NCBI RefSeq assembly: GCF_003710905.1
Contig: NZ_RHHV01000002.1
Span: 62,001-126,000 of the forward strand
Direction of reading: 5' to 3'
Source: Brevibacillus parabrevis
GTDB lineage: Bacteria > Bacillota > Bacilli > Brevibacillales > Brevibacillaceae
Length of the DNA stretch: 64,000 nucleotides
Positions 34,188 through 42,883 of the stretch are shown one piece after another. Within the stretch, counting starts at the first letter, position 1, and every line of letters begins with the position of its first letter. The position numbers and the translations under genes are program-made. Below the pieces are notes generated by a model that made no database searches, was not told the DNA's origin, and worked only from the letters and a program-made list of their open reading frames with translations.

Positions 34188-35594
34188 ATGAAGTGGAAGG
34201 TCACAGGACGGTATTTGCTGTCCGTTGTCTTGGTTGTGATTTTGGTTATTTTCATCAATTTTTTCGTTATGCTGGGATTATTTATTGCGCAAAAAGGCTT
34301 CGACGTCCCGATTTTTCAGGATCAGGCGGCTTCTCCCGAGCAATTTACGAGAGAGTTTGAGCAGCGGCTCGATCTAGCGGGAGACAGCATCGCGATAACC
34401 GCAGAAGGAAAAGACGAGCTGCAAAAGAAAAACGCCTGGCTACAGGTTCTGGACGAAAACGGCAATGAAGTGTTGACTTACCGAGTGCCCGCCGGACTAA
34501 AGAAGCACTACACGCCCGCAGACATGATTCAAATGTACAAATACCAGGAAGTAGATGGGGATACGACCGTTTTCGTCGGGGAAAAGGCAAGTGCAGCAAA
34601 GCGCTACAGCTACTTGATCGGGATTGAAAATCGCGACTTGAACAGGTACGTCATTTTCTACGACAACCAGGTTATCTTGCGCGCATTCAATGTGGGACTC
34701 ATCATTTTTATGATCGACATCCTGATCGCTTTGTGGATCGGCTATTGGTTCAGCAAGCGGCTTACGCAGCCTATGCATTCGCTGATCGACGGGATCAAGC
34801 AGTTGGCGAACAATCAGTTTTACGTCCATTACAAACCGGAAGGCGTCTACCAGCACGTATTCGATAACTTGAATCAGCTGTCGCACCAGTTGCAGGCGAA
34901 CGAAAAGGAACGCAAAAAGCTCGATCGATTAAAAGAGGAATGGATCGCCAACATTTCCCACGACATGAAGACGCCGCTTGCTTCGATTCAAGGCTACTCG
35001 GAAATGATCAAGGACCCGGACTATCAGTTTACATGGGACGAGATCAGGGAGTACGCAGGAATTATCGAGAAAAAGTCAGTGTATATCAAAGAAGTCATCG
35101 AAGACCTCAATTTGACGACCCGCTTGCGAAACAAAGAGCTGTCCATTCAAAAGAAGACGGTCAACATCGTTACCCTTTTGCGCGGCATCGTGATCGACAT
35201 CCTGAACGATCCCAAGTATGCGAAGCGCCACATTGAGTTTACGGTAACCGAAGAGTTCATCCCCGTGGAAGTCGACGAAATCTTGATGGTGAGAGCGATC
35301 AACAATCTGATTTACAATGCGATCGTCCACAATCATGACGAGGTGAAAATCGAGGTGAGCGTGGAAAAGCAAGAACGCGTGCATATCTCGATCAAGGACG
35401 ACGGGAAAGGGATCAAGAAGGCGGAGCTGGAGCGGATTTTTGACCGCTACTACCGGGGAACGAACACAGGCGATGCCCACAAAGGATCGGGGCTTGGGAT
35501 GGCGATCGCACGCGATATCATCGACGCACACCAAGGCGAGATTGTCATCAGCAGCGAAGAAGGACAGGGGACGTCGATTGAGATTGTGTTGTAA
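34188..35594 (+). CDS. Sensor histidine kinase with HAMP domain
   Basis: Membrane sensor of 468 aa. The first membrane helix is at about 7-33, a roughly 130-residue extracellular sensor follows, and the second helix is at about 163-190. Next come a HAMP linker, a HisKA domain with NISHDMKTPLASIQGY (phospho-accepting His about 257) and a HATPase (NNLIYNAIVHN, KDDGKGIKKAELERIFDRYY, GSGLGMAIARDI). It is paired with the OmpR regulator just upstream and is followed by a terminator. The signal is unknown; the linked yxeA and DUF418 genes point to envelope stress. Confidence 0.94.
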   Translation: MKWKVTGRYLLSVVLVVILVIFINFFVMLGLFIAQKGFDVPIFQDQAASPEQFTREFEQRLDLAGDSIAITAEGKDELQKKNAWLQVLDENGNEVLTYRVPAGLKKHYTPADMIQMYKYQEVDGDTTVFVGEKASAAKRYSYLIGIENRDLNRYVIFYDNQVILRAFNVGLIIFMIDILIALWIGYWFSKRLTQPMHSLIDGIKQLANNQFYVHYKPEGVYQHVFDNLNQLSHQLQANEKERKKLDRLKEEWIANISHDMKTPLASIQGYSEMIKDPDYQFTWDEIREYAGIIEKKSVYIKEVIEDLNLTTRLRNKELSIQKKTVNIVTLLRGIVIDILNDPKYAKRHIEFTVTEEFIPVEVDEILMVRAINNLIYNAIVHNHDEVKIEVSVEKQERVHISIKDDGKGIKKAELERIFDRYYRGTNTGDAHKGSGLGMAIARDIIDAHQGEIVISSEEGQGTSIEIVL

Positions 35595-35612
35595 GACGTA
35601 GACTAAGGCGAG

Positions 35613-35638
35613 ACACCTGCATAAGGTGTTTTCTTTTT
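35613..35638 (+). terminator. Terminator after the two-component operon
   Basis: ACACCT and AGGTGT form a short hairpin with a 5-nt loop, followed by TTTTCTTTTT. Confidence 0.75.
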
Positions 35639-35776
35639 GTGCAAAAGAATTTATTTTATCTATCATATATTTTTTAATTTTATATAATCCGAATATATTG
35701 ATTTACCAGCTATTTTTCCAGGGAATATAATTGTTATTATCAAAAAAACGTATTACAATAAACAAGTGTTGCTGAA

Positions 35777-35881
35777 GTAAAGCATTAATAGGGAGAAGAA
35801 TAATCTGACCAACTATTAGGAATGCTTTACAAGAGCTCACATGAAGTGGATGGTTTGCCCATGTTCCACAGTTTTCTGAGC
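35777..35881 (+). promoter_or_regulatory. Highly structured leader before amino acid permease
   Basis: GTAAAGCATT (35777-35786) pairs perfectly with AATGCTTTAC (35821-35830), and the stem continues inward AATAG/CTATT after a 3-nt bulge. A second nested hairpin follows: GCTCA (35835-35839) with TGAGC (35877-35881), enclosing GTGGA/TCCAC and TGG/CCA. It ends 37 nt before the permease start. It does not match T-box, lysine, glycine or c-di-AMP consensus elements that I know. It may be an unassigned cis-regulatory RNA. The rest of 35639-35776 is AT-rich promoter-like sequence. Confidence 0.5.
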
Positions 35882-35917
35882 ATACGCTAGCCAAGGCAGA
35901 GAGGAAGAAGAACCGAA

Positions 35918-37306
35918 GTGGAAAACAAAGAATTGAAAAGGGGTCTGGAAGCTCGTCACATTCAGATGATCGCTTTGGGCGGCACGATTGGTGTAGGGCT
36001 ATTCATGGGCTCTGCAAGCACGATCAAATGGACAGGTCCATCCGTAATGCTTGCTTATGCAATTGTAGGAATTTTTATATTTTTTATCATGCGCGCCATG
36101 GGAGAAATGCTGTATGTGGAGCCAAGCACTGGCTCATTCGCAACTTTCGGGCATAAGTACATTCATCCGTTAGCTGGTTATTTGACGGCCTGGAGCAACT
36201 GGTTTCAGTGGGTAGTCGTCGGGATGTCGGAGATTATCGCGGTCGGGGCGTATATGAAGTATTGGTTCCCTGATTTGCCAGCCTGGATTCCCGGGATTAT
36301 TGCCATGGTGATTTTGGGCGCAGCGAACTTGTTCTCGGTTAAATCGTTTGGTGAGTTTGAGTTCTGGTTTGCCATGATCAAGATCGTTACGATTGTGTTG
36401 ATGATTATTGCCGGACTTGGCCTGATTTTCTTCGGAATCGGCAACGGCGGTCATGCGATTGGCTTATCCAATCTGTGGGAAAACGGCGGTTTCTTTACCG
36501 GCGGCTGGACAGGCTTTTTCTTCGCTTTGTCATTAGTGATCGGGGCTTATCAAGGGGTTGAGTTGATCGGGATTACGGCTGGTGAGGCAAAAGATCCGAA
36601 GAAGACGTTGACCAGCGCGATCCAGAGCATCATTTGGCGGATTCTGATTTTCTACATCGGTGCGATTTTTGTAATTGTAACCGTTTACCCGTGGGATCAA
36701 TTGCAGTCGATCGGCAGTCCCTTCGTAGCGACGTTTGCCAAGATCGGCATTACCGCAGCAGCGGGACTGATTAACTTCGTAGTCATCACCGCAGCGATGT
36801 CTGGCTGTAATAGCGGGATTTATAGTGCAGGCCGCATGCTGTATACACTCGGTGTCAATGGACAGGCGCCGAAAATTTTCACCAAGCTGTCCCATAATGG
36901 TGTACCGCTTTTGGGAACGATCGGTGTTCTCGTCGGCTTGGGTGTCGGCGTCATCCTGAGCTATATCGCGCCGGAAAATCTGTTTGTGTACGTGTACAGC
37001 GCGAGCGTGCTTCCAGGGATGATTCCTTGGTTTGTGATTTTGATCAGTCAAATCAGATTCCGTAAACAAAAAGCGGCCGAACTGGGCAACCATCCGTTCA
37101 AGATGCCGCTTGCTCCACTGACGAACTACATTACCATCGCCTTTTTGCTGATGGTGCTGGTCGGAATGTGGATCAACGATGACACGCGCATCTCGCTGAT
37201 TGCCGGGATCGTGTTCCTGGGGATCGTGACACTTAGCTTTTACGCTTTTGGCATTAACAAAGCCGTTCCGCTGGATGAGCAAGCACAAAGCGGCGAGCGA
37301 AAATAA
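35918..37306 (+). CDS. Amino acid permease (AAT family, APC superfamily)
   Basis: Proton-coupled amino acid importer of 462 aa with about 12 membrane helices. The AAT signature is at the start ([27 protein letters not shown], residues about 5-31, in the first helix that forms the substrate site). It is followed by [20 protein letters not shown] and [19 protein letters not shown]. It belongs with ProY/AapA/YtnA-like transporters; the substrate is not readable. The GTG start has GAGAGGAAGAAG 7 nt upstream. A folded leader precedes it and a strong terminator follows, so it is a single-gene unit. Confidence 0.93.
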   Translation: MENKELKRGLEARHIQMIALGGTIGVGLFMGSASTIKWTGPSVMLAYAIVGIFIFFIMRAMGEMLYVEPSTGSFATFGHKYIHPLAGYLTAWSNWFQWVVVGMSEIIAVGAYMKYWFPDLPAWIPGIIAMVILGAANLFSVKSFGEFEFWFAMIKIVTIVLMIIAGLGLIFFGIGNGGHAIGLSNLWENGGFFTGGWTGFFFALSLVIGAYQGVELIGITAGEAKDPKKTLTSAIQSIIWRILIFYIGAIFVIVTVYPWDQLQSIGSPFVATFAKIGITAAAGLINFVVITAAMSGCNSGIYSAGRMLYTLGVNGQAPKIFTKLSHNGVPLLGTIGVLVGLGVGVILSYIAPENLFVYVYSASVLPGMIPWFVILISQIRFRKQKAAELGNHPFKMPLAPLTNYITIAFLLMVLVGMWINDDTRISLIAGIVFLGIVTLSFYAFGINKAVPLDEQAQSGERK

Positions 37307-37315
37307 ATATGCAGC

Positions 37316-37349
37316 AGAAAGGGACATCAGCGACGATGTCCCTTTTTTT
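37316..37349 (+). terminator. Terminator after the permease
   Basis: AAAGGGACATC and GATGTCCCTTT form an 11-bp stem around a small loop, followed by a T run. Confidence 0.9.
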
Positions 37350-37426
37350 ATTCAGACGCGACATGTACGACACGCATTCGAAAAGCGGAAAAGTGGAAGG
37401 CTGATGGAGGGAATGCAGTTGCAGAC

Positions 37427-37455
37427 TTGAAATTTAAGATAGAGATTCTTAAAAT
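37427..37455 (+). promoter_or_regulatory. Promoter with embedded inverted-repeat operator
   Basis: TTGAAA (37427-37432) and TAAAAT (37450-37455) are spaced 17 nt. The spacer contains TTTAAGA (37433-37439) and TCTTAAA (37447-37453), a perfect 7-bp inverted repeat with a 7-nt centre that covers the -10. This is the usual layout for repression by a MarR/HxlR/ArsR-type dimer. No such regulator gene is adjacent. Confidence 0.6.
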
Positions 37456-37494
37456 AAAGATATTATTCAGAGCGAGAAGAAGAGGGAGGGCTTT

Positions 37495-38547
37495 GTGGTG
37501 GAGATTGGCATTAGCACGTTTGTAGAGACGACTCCTGATGCACAGACAGGTGAGGTCATCAGCCATGCGCAACGATTGCGGGAAGTCGTCGAGGAAATTA
37601 TTTTGGCCGATCAGGTAGGACTGGATGTATTCGGCGTGGGCGAGCATCATCGCGAAGATTTTGCGGCGTCTTCACCTGCGATGGTGCTTGCGGCTGCTGC
37701 GCCACAGACCAAACGGATACGGTTGACCAGCGCAGTTACCGTGCTGTCGTCTGCTGATCCGGTGCGCGTTTTTCAGGATTTTGCTACACTCGACGCGATT
37801 TCCAACGGTCGCGCAGAGATTATGGCGGGTCGAGGTTCTTTTATCGAGTCTTTTCCGTTGTTCGGTTATGACTTGAACGATTACGACGAATTGTTCGAAG
37901 AAAAGCTGGAGCTGCTGCTGAAAATCCGCTCGTCGGAAAAGGTGACCTGGCGAGGCAAGCATCGTCCGGCCATTCAAAATCTCGGCATTTATCCACGGCC
38001 AGTGCAGGACCCGTTGCCCGTCTGGATTGGCAGTGGCGGGAATACGCAGTCGGTGATCCGGGCAGGACTGTTGGGACTTCCGCTCGTTCTCGCGATTATC
38101 GGCGGGCGTCCGGTGCAGTTTGCGCCGTTAGTCGAGCTGTACAAGCGAGCAGCGATCCAGGCAGGCCACGACCCGCGAAAGCTGAGCGTGGCTTCCCATT
38201 CACACGGTTTTGTCGATTGGAACACAGAAGCGGCAGCGGACAAATTTTTCCCGCCAACCCAGCAAGTGATGAACGTACTCGGACGTGAGCGTGGCTGGGG
38301 GCATTACGACCGATCGAGCTTTGACGCGGCGAGAAGCTTTGAAGGCGCGCTGTATGTCGGCGACCCGGAGACGGTGGCAGCGAAAATCATTCACCTGCGC
38401 AAACAGGTCGGGGTTACCCGCTTCATGCTGCACGTACCTGTGGGCACGATGCCGCACGACCAGGTTATGCAGGCAATTCGGCTCCTGGGCAGCGAAGTCG
38501 CACCGCGCGTACGCGAAGAGGTTGCGAAGTGGGAAGCGACCCAGTGA
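37495..38547 (+). CDS. Luciferase-like (LLM class) flavin-dependent monooxygenase
   Basis: FMN-dependent oxidoreductase of the bacterial luciferase superfamily, 350 aa. Family features are HREDFAASSPAMVLAAAAPQ, the RLTSAVTVLSSADPVRVFQDFATLD segment, and GRAEIMAGRGSFIESFPLFG, which lines the flavin pocket. Two tandem GTG codons (37495, 37498) follow AGGGAGGG; the second has better spacing. The operator-bearing promoter about 40 nt upstream suggests control by a chemical-sensing repressor. The substrate is unknown. Confidence 0.87.
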   Translation: MVEIGISTFVETTPDAQTGEVISHAQRLREVVEEIILADQVGLDVFGVGEHHREDFAASSPAMVLAAAAPQTKRIRLTSAVTVLSSADPVRVFQDFATLDAISNGRAEIMAGRGSFIESFPLFGYDLNDYDELFEEKLELLLKIRSSEKVTWRGKHRPAIQNLGIYPRPVQDPLPVWIGSGGNTQSVIRAGLLGLPLVLAIIGGRPVQFAPLVELYKRAAIQAGHDPRKLSVASHSHGFVDWNTEAAADKFFPPTQQVMNVLGRERGWGHYDRSSFDAARSFEGALYVGDPETVAAKIIHLRKQVGVTRFMLHVPVGTMPHDQVMQAIRLLGSEVAPRVREEVAKWEATQ

Positions 38548-38565
38548 GTACATTCGGGAAGAGCG

Positions 38566-38611
38566 CAAGGCAGTCGTTGCATCAGGCAACAGGCTGTCTT
38601 GTTCTTTTTTT
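38566..38611 (+). terminator. Terminator after the monooxygenase
   Basis: CAAGGCAG pairs with CTGTCTTG, with an inner GTTGC/GCAAC stem, followed by a long T run. Confidence 0.85.
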
Positions 38612-38714
38612 TCGTCCAAATGTTTTTTCGAGCGAAAAAGGGAGAGACATAAATGGCAGATGAATCGTATAACTTGTAAGCAAATTCCAATCTGTCCATA
38701 AGGGTGAGTTTCCA

Positions 38715-39242
38715 GTGAAAAAAGCGCTCATCGTCTGCTTTGCGTTGGTCGTCGTGGCGGGCTTGCCAGGTTGCAGCCCGGAACAAGCCGCCAATCAGAG
38801 TCCAGTAACCATATCGGAAGGCAAAGGCACGTCCCAAGTGGAGGAAGCACAAAATTCTCCCGAGTATAATCAAATCTTCAACTATATGAAGGAAGAATCG
38901 AAAAAGGCTTTCTCCGCGCATTACGAATTGCTCGGTTTCGAGTTGTCTGATTATCAGGAGTCGAATGTGGCAGGAAAGGTGGAAGCTACTTTTGGCTACA
39001 AAGTGATGTACAAAAATTTTGACAAAGACCCGGACACCGTCGCCTACATCAAGGAGGCAAAAGAAAAGGGCGATCCCCACTACCAGCAGCTTCACGATGA
39101 ATATTTGCAGCAAAAAGAAATGAATTTTCAACTGAAAGCCGTCATCGAAAACGCCGATTCGGTCACGCTTTATACCAATGTGAATCCGAAAGGGATACAA
39201 TGGGAGAAGGTTGTCATGTCTGATTTTATTTTGGAGAAGTAA
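38715..39242 (+). CDS. Putative lipoprotein of unknown function
   Basis: Small secreted protein, 175 aa, with a signal peptide ending GLPGCSPE and lipid-anchored Cys20. The mature part is hydrophilic and rich in Glu and Lys. No family is recognised; segments such as FSAHYELLGFELSDYQESN and VEATFGYKVMYKNFDKDPDT suggest an alpha/beta fold. The GTG start follows AAGGGTGAG. It ends 4 nt before the WYL regulator start, so the two probably share a transcript. Confidence 0.75.
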   Translation: MKKALIVCFALVVVAGLPGCSPEQAANQSPVTISEGKGTSQVEEAQNSPEYNQIFNYMKEESKKAFSAHYELLGFELSDYQESNVAGKVEATFGYKVMYKNFDKDPDTVAYIKEAKEKGDPHYQQLHDEYLQQKEMNFQLKAVIENADSVTLYTNVNPKGIQWEKVVMSDFILEK

Positions 39243-39246
39243 GCGA

Positions 39247-40170
39247 GTGCGAGTAAACCGATTGTTATCCATGCTGCTCATTTTATCGCAAAAAGGGATG
39301 GTCACCGGAAAAGAGCTTGCCGACCATTTTGAAGTTTCCTTGCGAACGATTTATCGGGATATCGAAAAAATAGGGGAAGCAGGCATTCCCATTGCTTCGC
39401 TTGGAGGACGGGGCGGAGGGTACTACTTGATGGAACATTATCAGGTAGACAATCTGTTTCTGAACAAAGAAGAAGCCAATCTGTTTCTGGCAGTAGTGAA
39501 CGATCTTGATTTTCTGTTCGGCAAAAAAGAGGCGTTTAACGATGTGCTGCTCAAGCTCGGGCATACATGGAAAAGGGACAGTGTCGCCGCAGACAAGTGG
39601 AGCGTGGACATGTCCCATTTCAGCATGGAAGAGGAGCTGAGAGAGTACCTGCTGCTCATGAACCGGGCGATCACAGAAAACAGGCTGCTTCACTTCGAAT
39701 ACATCAACAGAAACATGGATGCTGCGTGCCGAGTGGCAGAGCCTGTGCAGATCGCGTTTACGTCCGGGCACTGGTTTCTCGTTGCTTTTTGCCGGATTCG
39801 CAATCAGTACAGAAGGTTCAAGCTCGTGCGGATGAGGAACCTGACCATCGGGGAAGTTTTTGCAAAAAGAGCGGCTTCCCGAGAAGAGATCGCAAAAACG
39901 ATCGAAGCGAGCTATCAGGAACGCGGGGTTACGGTGACATTGCGGTTTTCCAGCCGGATTGGTGAACAGCTCACCGAGTATTTTTCCAAAGAGAGTATTA
40001 CTAAAGGAACGGACAGTCAGTACATCGTAGTGAAGTCGTTCCCGTATGAGGAAGGGCTGCTGAAGTTCATTCTGGGCTTTGGCAAGGACTGCGAGATTGT
40101 CGAACCTCACTTCCTGCGGGAAGAATTAAAAGAATACGTTCGGGAACTGATGCTTTCCTACAATGGCTGA
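39247..40170 (+). CDS. HTH and WYL-domain transcriptional regulator
   Basis: DNA-binding regulator of 307 aa, started at GTG 39247 after GGAGAAG. The N-terminal HTH_11-type domain shows LLSMLLILSQKGMVTGKELADHF and VSLRTIYRDIEKIGEAGIPI, then a Gly-rich wing. A WYL domain occupies the C-terminal half (RLLHFEYINRNMDAACRVAEP, then SGHWFLVAFCRIRNQYRRFKLVRMRNL), thought to bind small ligands or nucleic acid. It is YafY/PafC-like. Targets are unknown; the downstream hydrolase is a candidate. Confidence 0.88.
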   Translation: MRVNRLLSMLLILSQKGMVTGKELADHFEVSLRTIYRDIEKIGEAGIPIASLGGRGGGYYLMEHYQVDNLFLNKEEANLFLAVVNDLDFLFGKKEAFNDVLLKLGHTWKRDSVAADKWSVDMSHFSMEEELREYLLLMNRAITENRLLHFEYINRNMDAACRVAEPVQIAFTSGHWFLVAFCRIRNQYRRFKLVRMRNLTIGEVFAKRAASREEIAKTIEASYQERGVTVTLRFSSRIGEQLTEYFSKESITKGTDSQYIVVKSFPYEEGLLKFILGFGKDCEIVEPHFLREELKEYVRELMLSYNG

Positions 40171-40244
40171 CAGACTGGTGTCAGTCATTTTGTTTTATAG
40201 TGGGGGTGTGAAGACAATGGCTGGTGAAACGGATGTGATCAGGC

Positions 40245-41858
40245 ATGACAAACTCGCTTTCCTGCACAACAACATGGCTGCGGCGTCAGGGGCGCATGTT
40301 TTACTGTCGCTACTCGTTGCGACAAGACGCTCCTGCGGTTATTTTCATAGCGGGTTTGGGAGATAGCTGCGAGACGTGGGATAAGGTGCAAGCCCGGATC
40401 GCGCAGATGGCATCGACCTTTTCCCATGACAGGGCGGGCATCGGCAAAAGCGAGGCGGCCGCCAAAGTTCCCCGGACTTGTGTTGACTTGGTGGAGGAGC
40501 TTTGTGAGCTGGCAGCGCAGACCCCCATAAAGCCGCCCTATATTTTGGTCGGCCACTCGTTTGGCGGATTGGTCGCCAGGCTGTTTGCCAGCCGCTTCCC
40601 GAAACTGGCAGCAGGCATGGTACTGGTCGATGCAGCCGCCGAGTATAAAGAGCTTGCTTATGAAAAAGTGCTGCCCGCCGCGTTGATCGCGGAAAATCGG
40701 GCGTATTTGGAAAATCCGCTGTTGAACCGGGAGCAGATTGATAAACCGCAAAGCTACAGGCAAGTCTCGGCGCATACAGGCGTGAGCCGTATGCCTTTAG
40801 CGATCTTGATGCGGGGTCGGCCAGATTACGCACAAAATGATTGGCCCCACGAGGAAGTCTTGCAGATTGAACAGCAGTTGCAAGCCGATTTTCAAAGACT
40901 GTCGACGGCGAGCCGGATCAAGGTAGCCAAGGATAGCGGACACGAAATTCATCATGACGACCCTGATCTTGTGGCGGAAGAAATTACGATAATCGTGAAT
41001 GAGGTGCGAAAAATGAGCGAAATCAAGCAGCAATTTGTCCGGGATATAGAGAGAATCGCAGCGAATCAGTATCAGCTTGATGCAGGTGAAAAGCCGGGGG
41101 ACTTCGTGGAGCTGATGCTGCAATACATCGGCGACCCCGATCCACAGTTGCGGGATGAATCGATCTATCCGACGTTTTACGCCTGGATTCATCGCGAAAA
41201 CAAGTTCACAGAGGGCGAGCTGCGCCGTTTGCTGCTCGTGTTGACGGATGAGCAGCATTTGTTTTATCAGATTGGCAGCGCCGGGGATGACAGCGTGTTT
41301 ACGCGAACTTTTTCTGTCCTGCCGATCGCTTTGATTTTGGGACAGCATCGGAAGCAGCCTTTTCTCGATCAGACCGATTTCGAGCATGTCAAACGGGCGC
41401 TGCTGCGGTATTACAGGGAGGAGCGGGATTTGCGCGGCTATGTTCCCGAGGGCGGCTGGGCGCACAGCGCGGCTCACGGAGCGGATGCGTTGGACGAGCT
41501 GATTCAGTGCCCGGAGAGCGATGAGGCGTTGCAGCTGGAAGTGTTAGATGCCATTAGCGGGATGCTGCACAACGGCGCGCATATTTTTTGCGAGGAAGAG
41601 GACGAGCGGATGGCGACGATTGTCCATACGATGCTTGGAAAAGAGTTGCTGCCGATTGAGCAGATTGCCGATTGGATAAACAGTTTGACTGAGTGTGGCA
41701 ACTGGCCGCGGAGCCGCAGCCAACGCATCGCCCAGGTGAACAGCAAGCAATTTTTGCGTGCGCTCTTTTTCAGAAAAACAGGGCCGCAGGGCTGCGATCA
41801 GCGTGTCGCAAGCGCAATAGTGGGCGCAGAAGCGAAGCTGAACCGATTTGCGGAGTGA
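40245..41858 (+). CDS. Alpha/beta hydrolase fused to DUF2785, N-terminus uncertain
   Basis: A 537-aa two-domain protein. The N-terminal alpha/beta hydrolase (about 15-265) has VIFIAGLGDSCETWDKV, a nucleophile elbow GHSFGG with Ser about 105, and the late GHEIHHDDPDLV with the catalytic His. The C-terminal DUF2785 domain (about 275-520) has DESIYPTFYAWI and PEGGWAHSAAHGADALDEL. A good ribosome binding site (GGGGGTG) and ATG at 40217 lie just upstream but in another frame, while ATG 40245 has only a weak site. This suggests a frameshift or a sequencing error in the first 100 bases. Function unknown. Confidence 0.78.
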   Translation: MTNSLSCTTTWLRRQGRMFYCRYSLRQDAPAVIFIAGLGDSCETWDKVQARIAQMASTFSHDRAGIGKSEAAAKVPRTCVDLVEELCELAAQTPIKPPYILVGHSFGGLVARLFASRFPKLAAGMVLVDAAAEYKELAYEKVLPAALIAENRAYLENPLLNREQIDKPQSYRQVSAHTGVSRMPLAILMRGRPDYAQNDWPHEEVLQIEQQLQADFQRLSTASRIKVAKDSGHEIHHDDPDLVAEEITIIVNEVRKMSEIKQQFVRDIERIAANQYQLDAGEKPGDFVELMLQYIGDPDPQLRDESIYPTFYAWIHRENKFTEGELRRLLLVLTDEQHLFYQIGSAGDDSVFTRTFSVLPIALILGQHRKQPFLDQTDFEHVKRALLRYYREERDLRGYVPEGGWAHSAAHGADALDELIQCPESDEALQLEVLDAISGMLHNGAHIFCEEEDERMATIVHTMLGKELLPIEQIADWINSLTECGNWPRSRSQRIAQVNSKQFLRALFFRKTGPQGCDQRVASAIVGAEAKLNRFAE

Positions 41859-41882
41859 GGGGCTTGGGTAAGACAAAAACAC

Positions 41883-41918
41883 AAGGACACTTTCGATTCC
41901 ATGCGGAGGTGTCCTTTT
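41883..41918 (+). terminator. Terminator after the hydrolase-DUF2785 gene
   Basis: AAGGACAC and GTGTCCTT form a hairpin with a larger loop, followed by TTTT. It separates this gene from the sugar operon promoter. Confidence 0.75.
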
Positions 41919-41969
41919 GGCATGTTTGCCTCTGCGCAAAATGATTATGTGAAATTTTCTGAATACGGT

Positions 41970-42040
41970 TTGACATTCTTTTTTCTCGGGTGATATGATC
42001 TAAATGAAATAAAACGAAAGTATACAAAATAAAACGAAAG
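41970..42040 (+). promoter_or_regulatory. Sugar operon promoter with two direct-repeat operators
   Basis: TTGACA (41970-41975) and TATGAT (41994-41999) are spaced 18 nt. Just downstream the 14-mer AAATAAAACGAAAG occurs twice, at 42007-42020 and 42027-42040, exactly 20 bp apart. Its complement CTTTCGTTTTATTT resembles the operator consensus of AgaR, a DeoR-family repressor of amino-sugar genes. The repeats cover the expected transcription start, so repression by the DeoR protein encoded next is likely. Confidence 0.75.
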
Positions 42041-42075
42041 ACAAAATAATCGCTGTAGTAAGGAAGTGAAGCATC

Positions 42076-42855
42076 ATGCTGGCAGCTGAACGGCACAGCA
42101 AAATACTCGAGCAATTGAGAGCGGAGCAAAGCGTGACAGTCAGCGAACTCAGTCAGGCTCTCGATGTATCGGAAGTGACGATTCGCAAAGATTTGATCAA
42201 GCTGGAAAACGACGGGCTGTTGACGCGCATACACGGAGGGGCGACGATCACTGACTTTCTCCCTGTGGAACGCAGTTTTACCGAAAAGCTCGCGGAGCGC
42301 AGCGAAGAGAAGCTGGCGATTGCCCACCAGGCGCTATCCCACATCCAGCCTGGCGACACGATCATGATCGGCGCCGGAACGACGACGATGGAGCTGGCCA
42401 AGCTGCTGCGCGGGATGAACGATCTGACGGTAGTCACCAACGCGGTCAATATCGCGATGGAGCTGAACAGCCAGGGAAAACATCACGTCATTTTGATCGG
42501 CGGGGAGATGCGGCACAAGTCGTTTGCGCTCGTTGGCTCTGTTGCCGCAGAAAACTTGCGCAATCTGTCTGTCTTCAAATGTTTCATCGGAGCCGATGGC
42601 ATCCATCCGGAGCATGGACTGACCACATTGAACCTGGCCGAAGCGCAGATCAACCAAGTAATGATGGAGCGGGCGAGAAAAGTGTACGTGCTGGTCGACT
42701 ACAGCAAGTTTGGCGAAACGTATTTAGCCAAATTTGCCGGAGTGTCTGACGTGGACCGGATCATTACGGATGCAGCCGCACGCCCTTTTGTGGAAAGGTA
42801 CGTAGAGCTTGGCATCAACCTGGAGCTGGCCAGTCCGCAAGGGGTATCGAGATGA
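42076..42855 (+). CDS. DeoR-family transcriptional repressor
   Basis: Sugar-responsive regulator of 259 aa. The N-terminal winged helix has ILEQLRAEQSVTVSELSQAL and VSEVTIRKDLIKLENDGLL followed by RIHGGA, the DeoR signature. The C-terminal DeoRC domain (about 75-250) has IMIGAGTTTMELAKLL and FIGADGIHPEHGLTT, an isomerase-like fold that binds phosphorylated sugars. It is the first gene of a six-gene sugar operon and most likely binds the two repeats in front of itself. The closest match in operator type is AgaR. Confidence 0.93.
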   Translation: MLAAERHSKILEQLRAEQSVTVSELSQALDVSEVTIRKDLIKLENDGLLTRIHGGATITDFLPVERSFTEKLAERSEEKLAIAHQALSHIQPGDTIMIGAGTTTMELAKLLRGMNDLTVVTNAVNIAMELNSQGKHHVILIGGEMRHKSFALVGSVAAENLRNLSVFKCFIGADGIHPEHGLTTLNLAEAQINQVMMERARKVYVLVDYSKFGETYLAKFAGVSDVDRIITDAAARPFVERYVELGINLELASPQGVSR

Positions 42856-42883
42856 AGCTGAGCAAGGGAATGGGGGAATCGTT

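Noticed and set aside
35777..35881. T-box, lysine, glycine or c-di-AMP riboswitch
   Set aside because: The conserved words of those elements (for example the T-box GGTGG antiterminator word) are not present.
42007..42040. CRISPR-like repeat
   Set aside because: Only two 14-bp copies, placed at a promoter; they are operator repeats.
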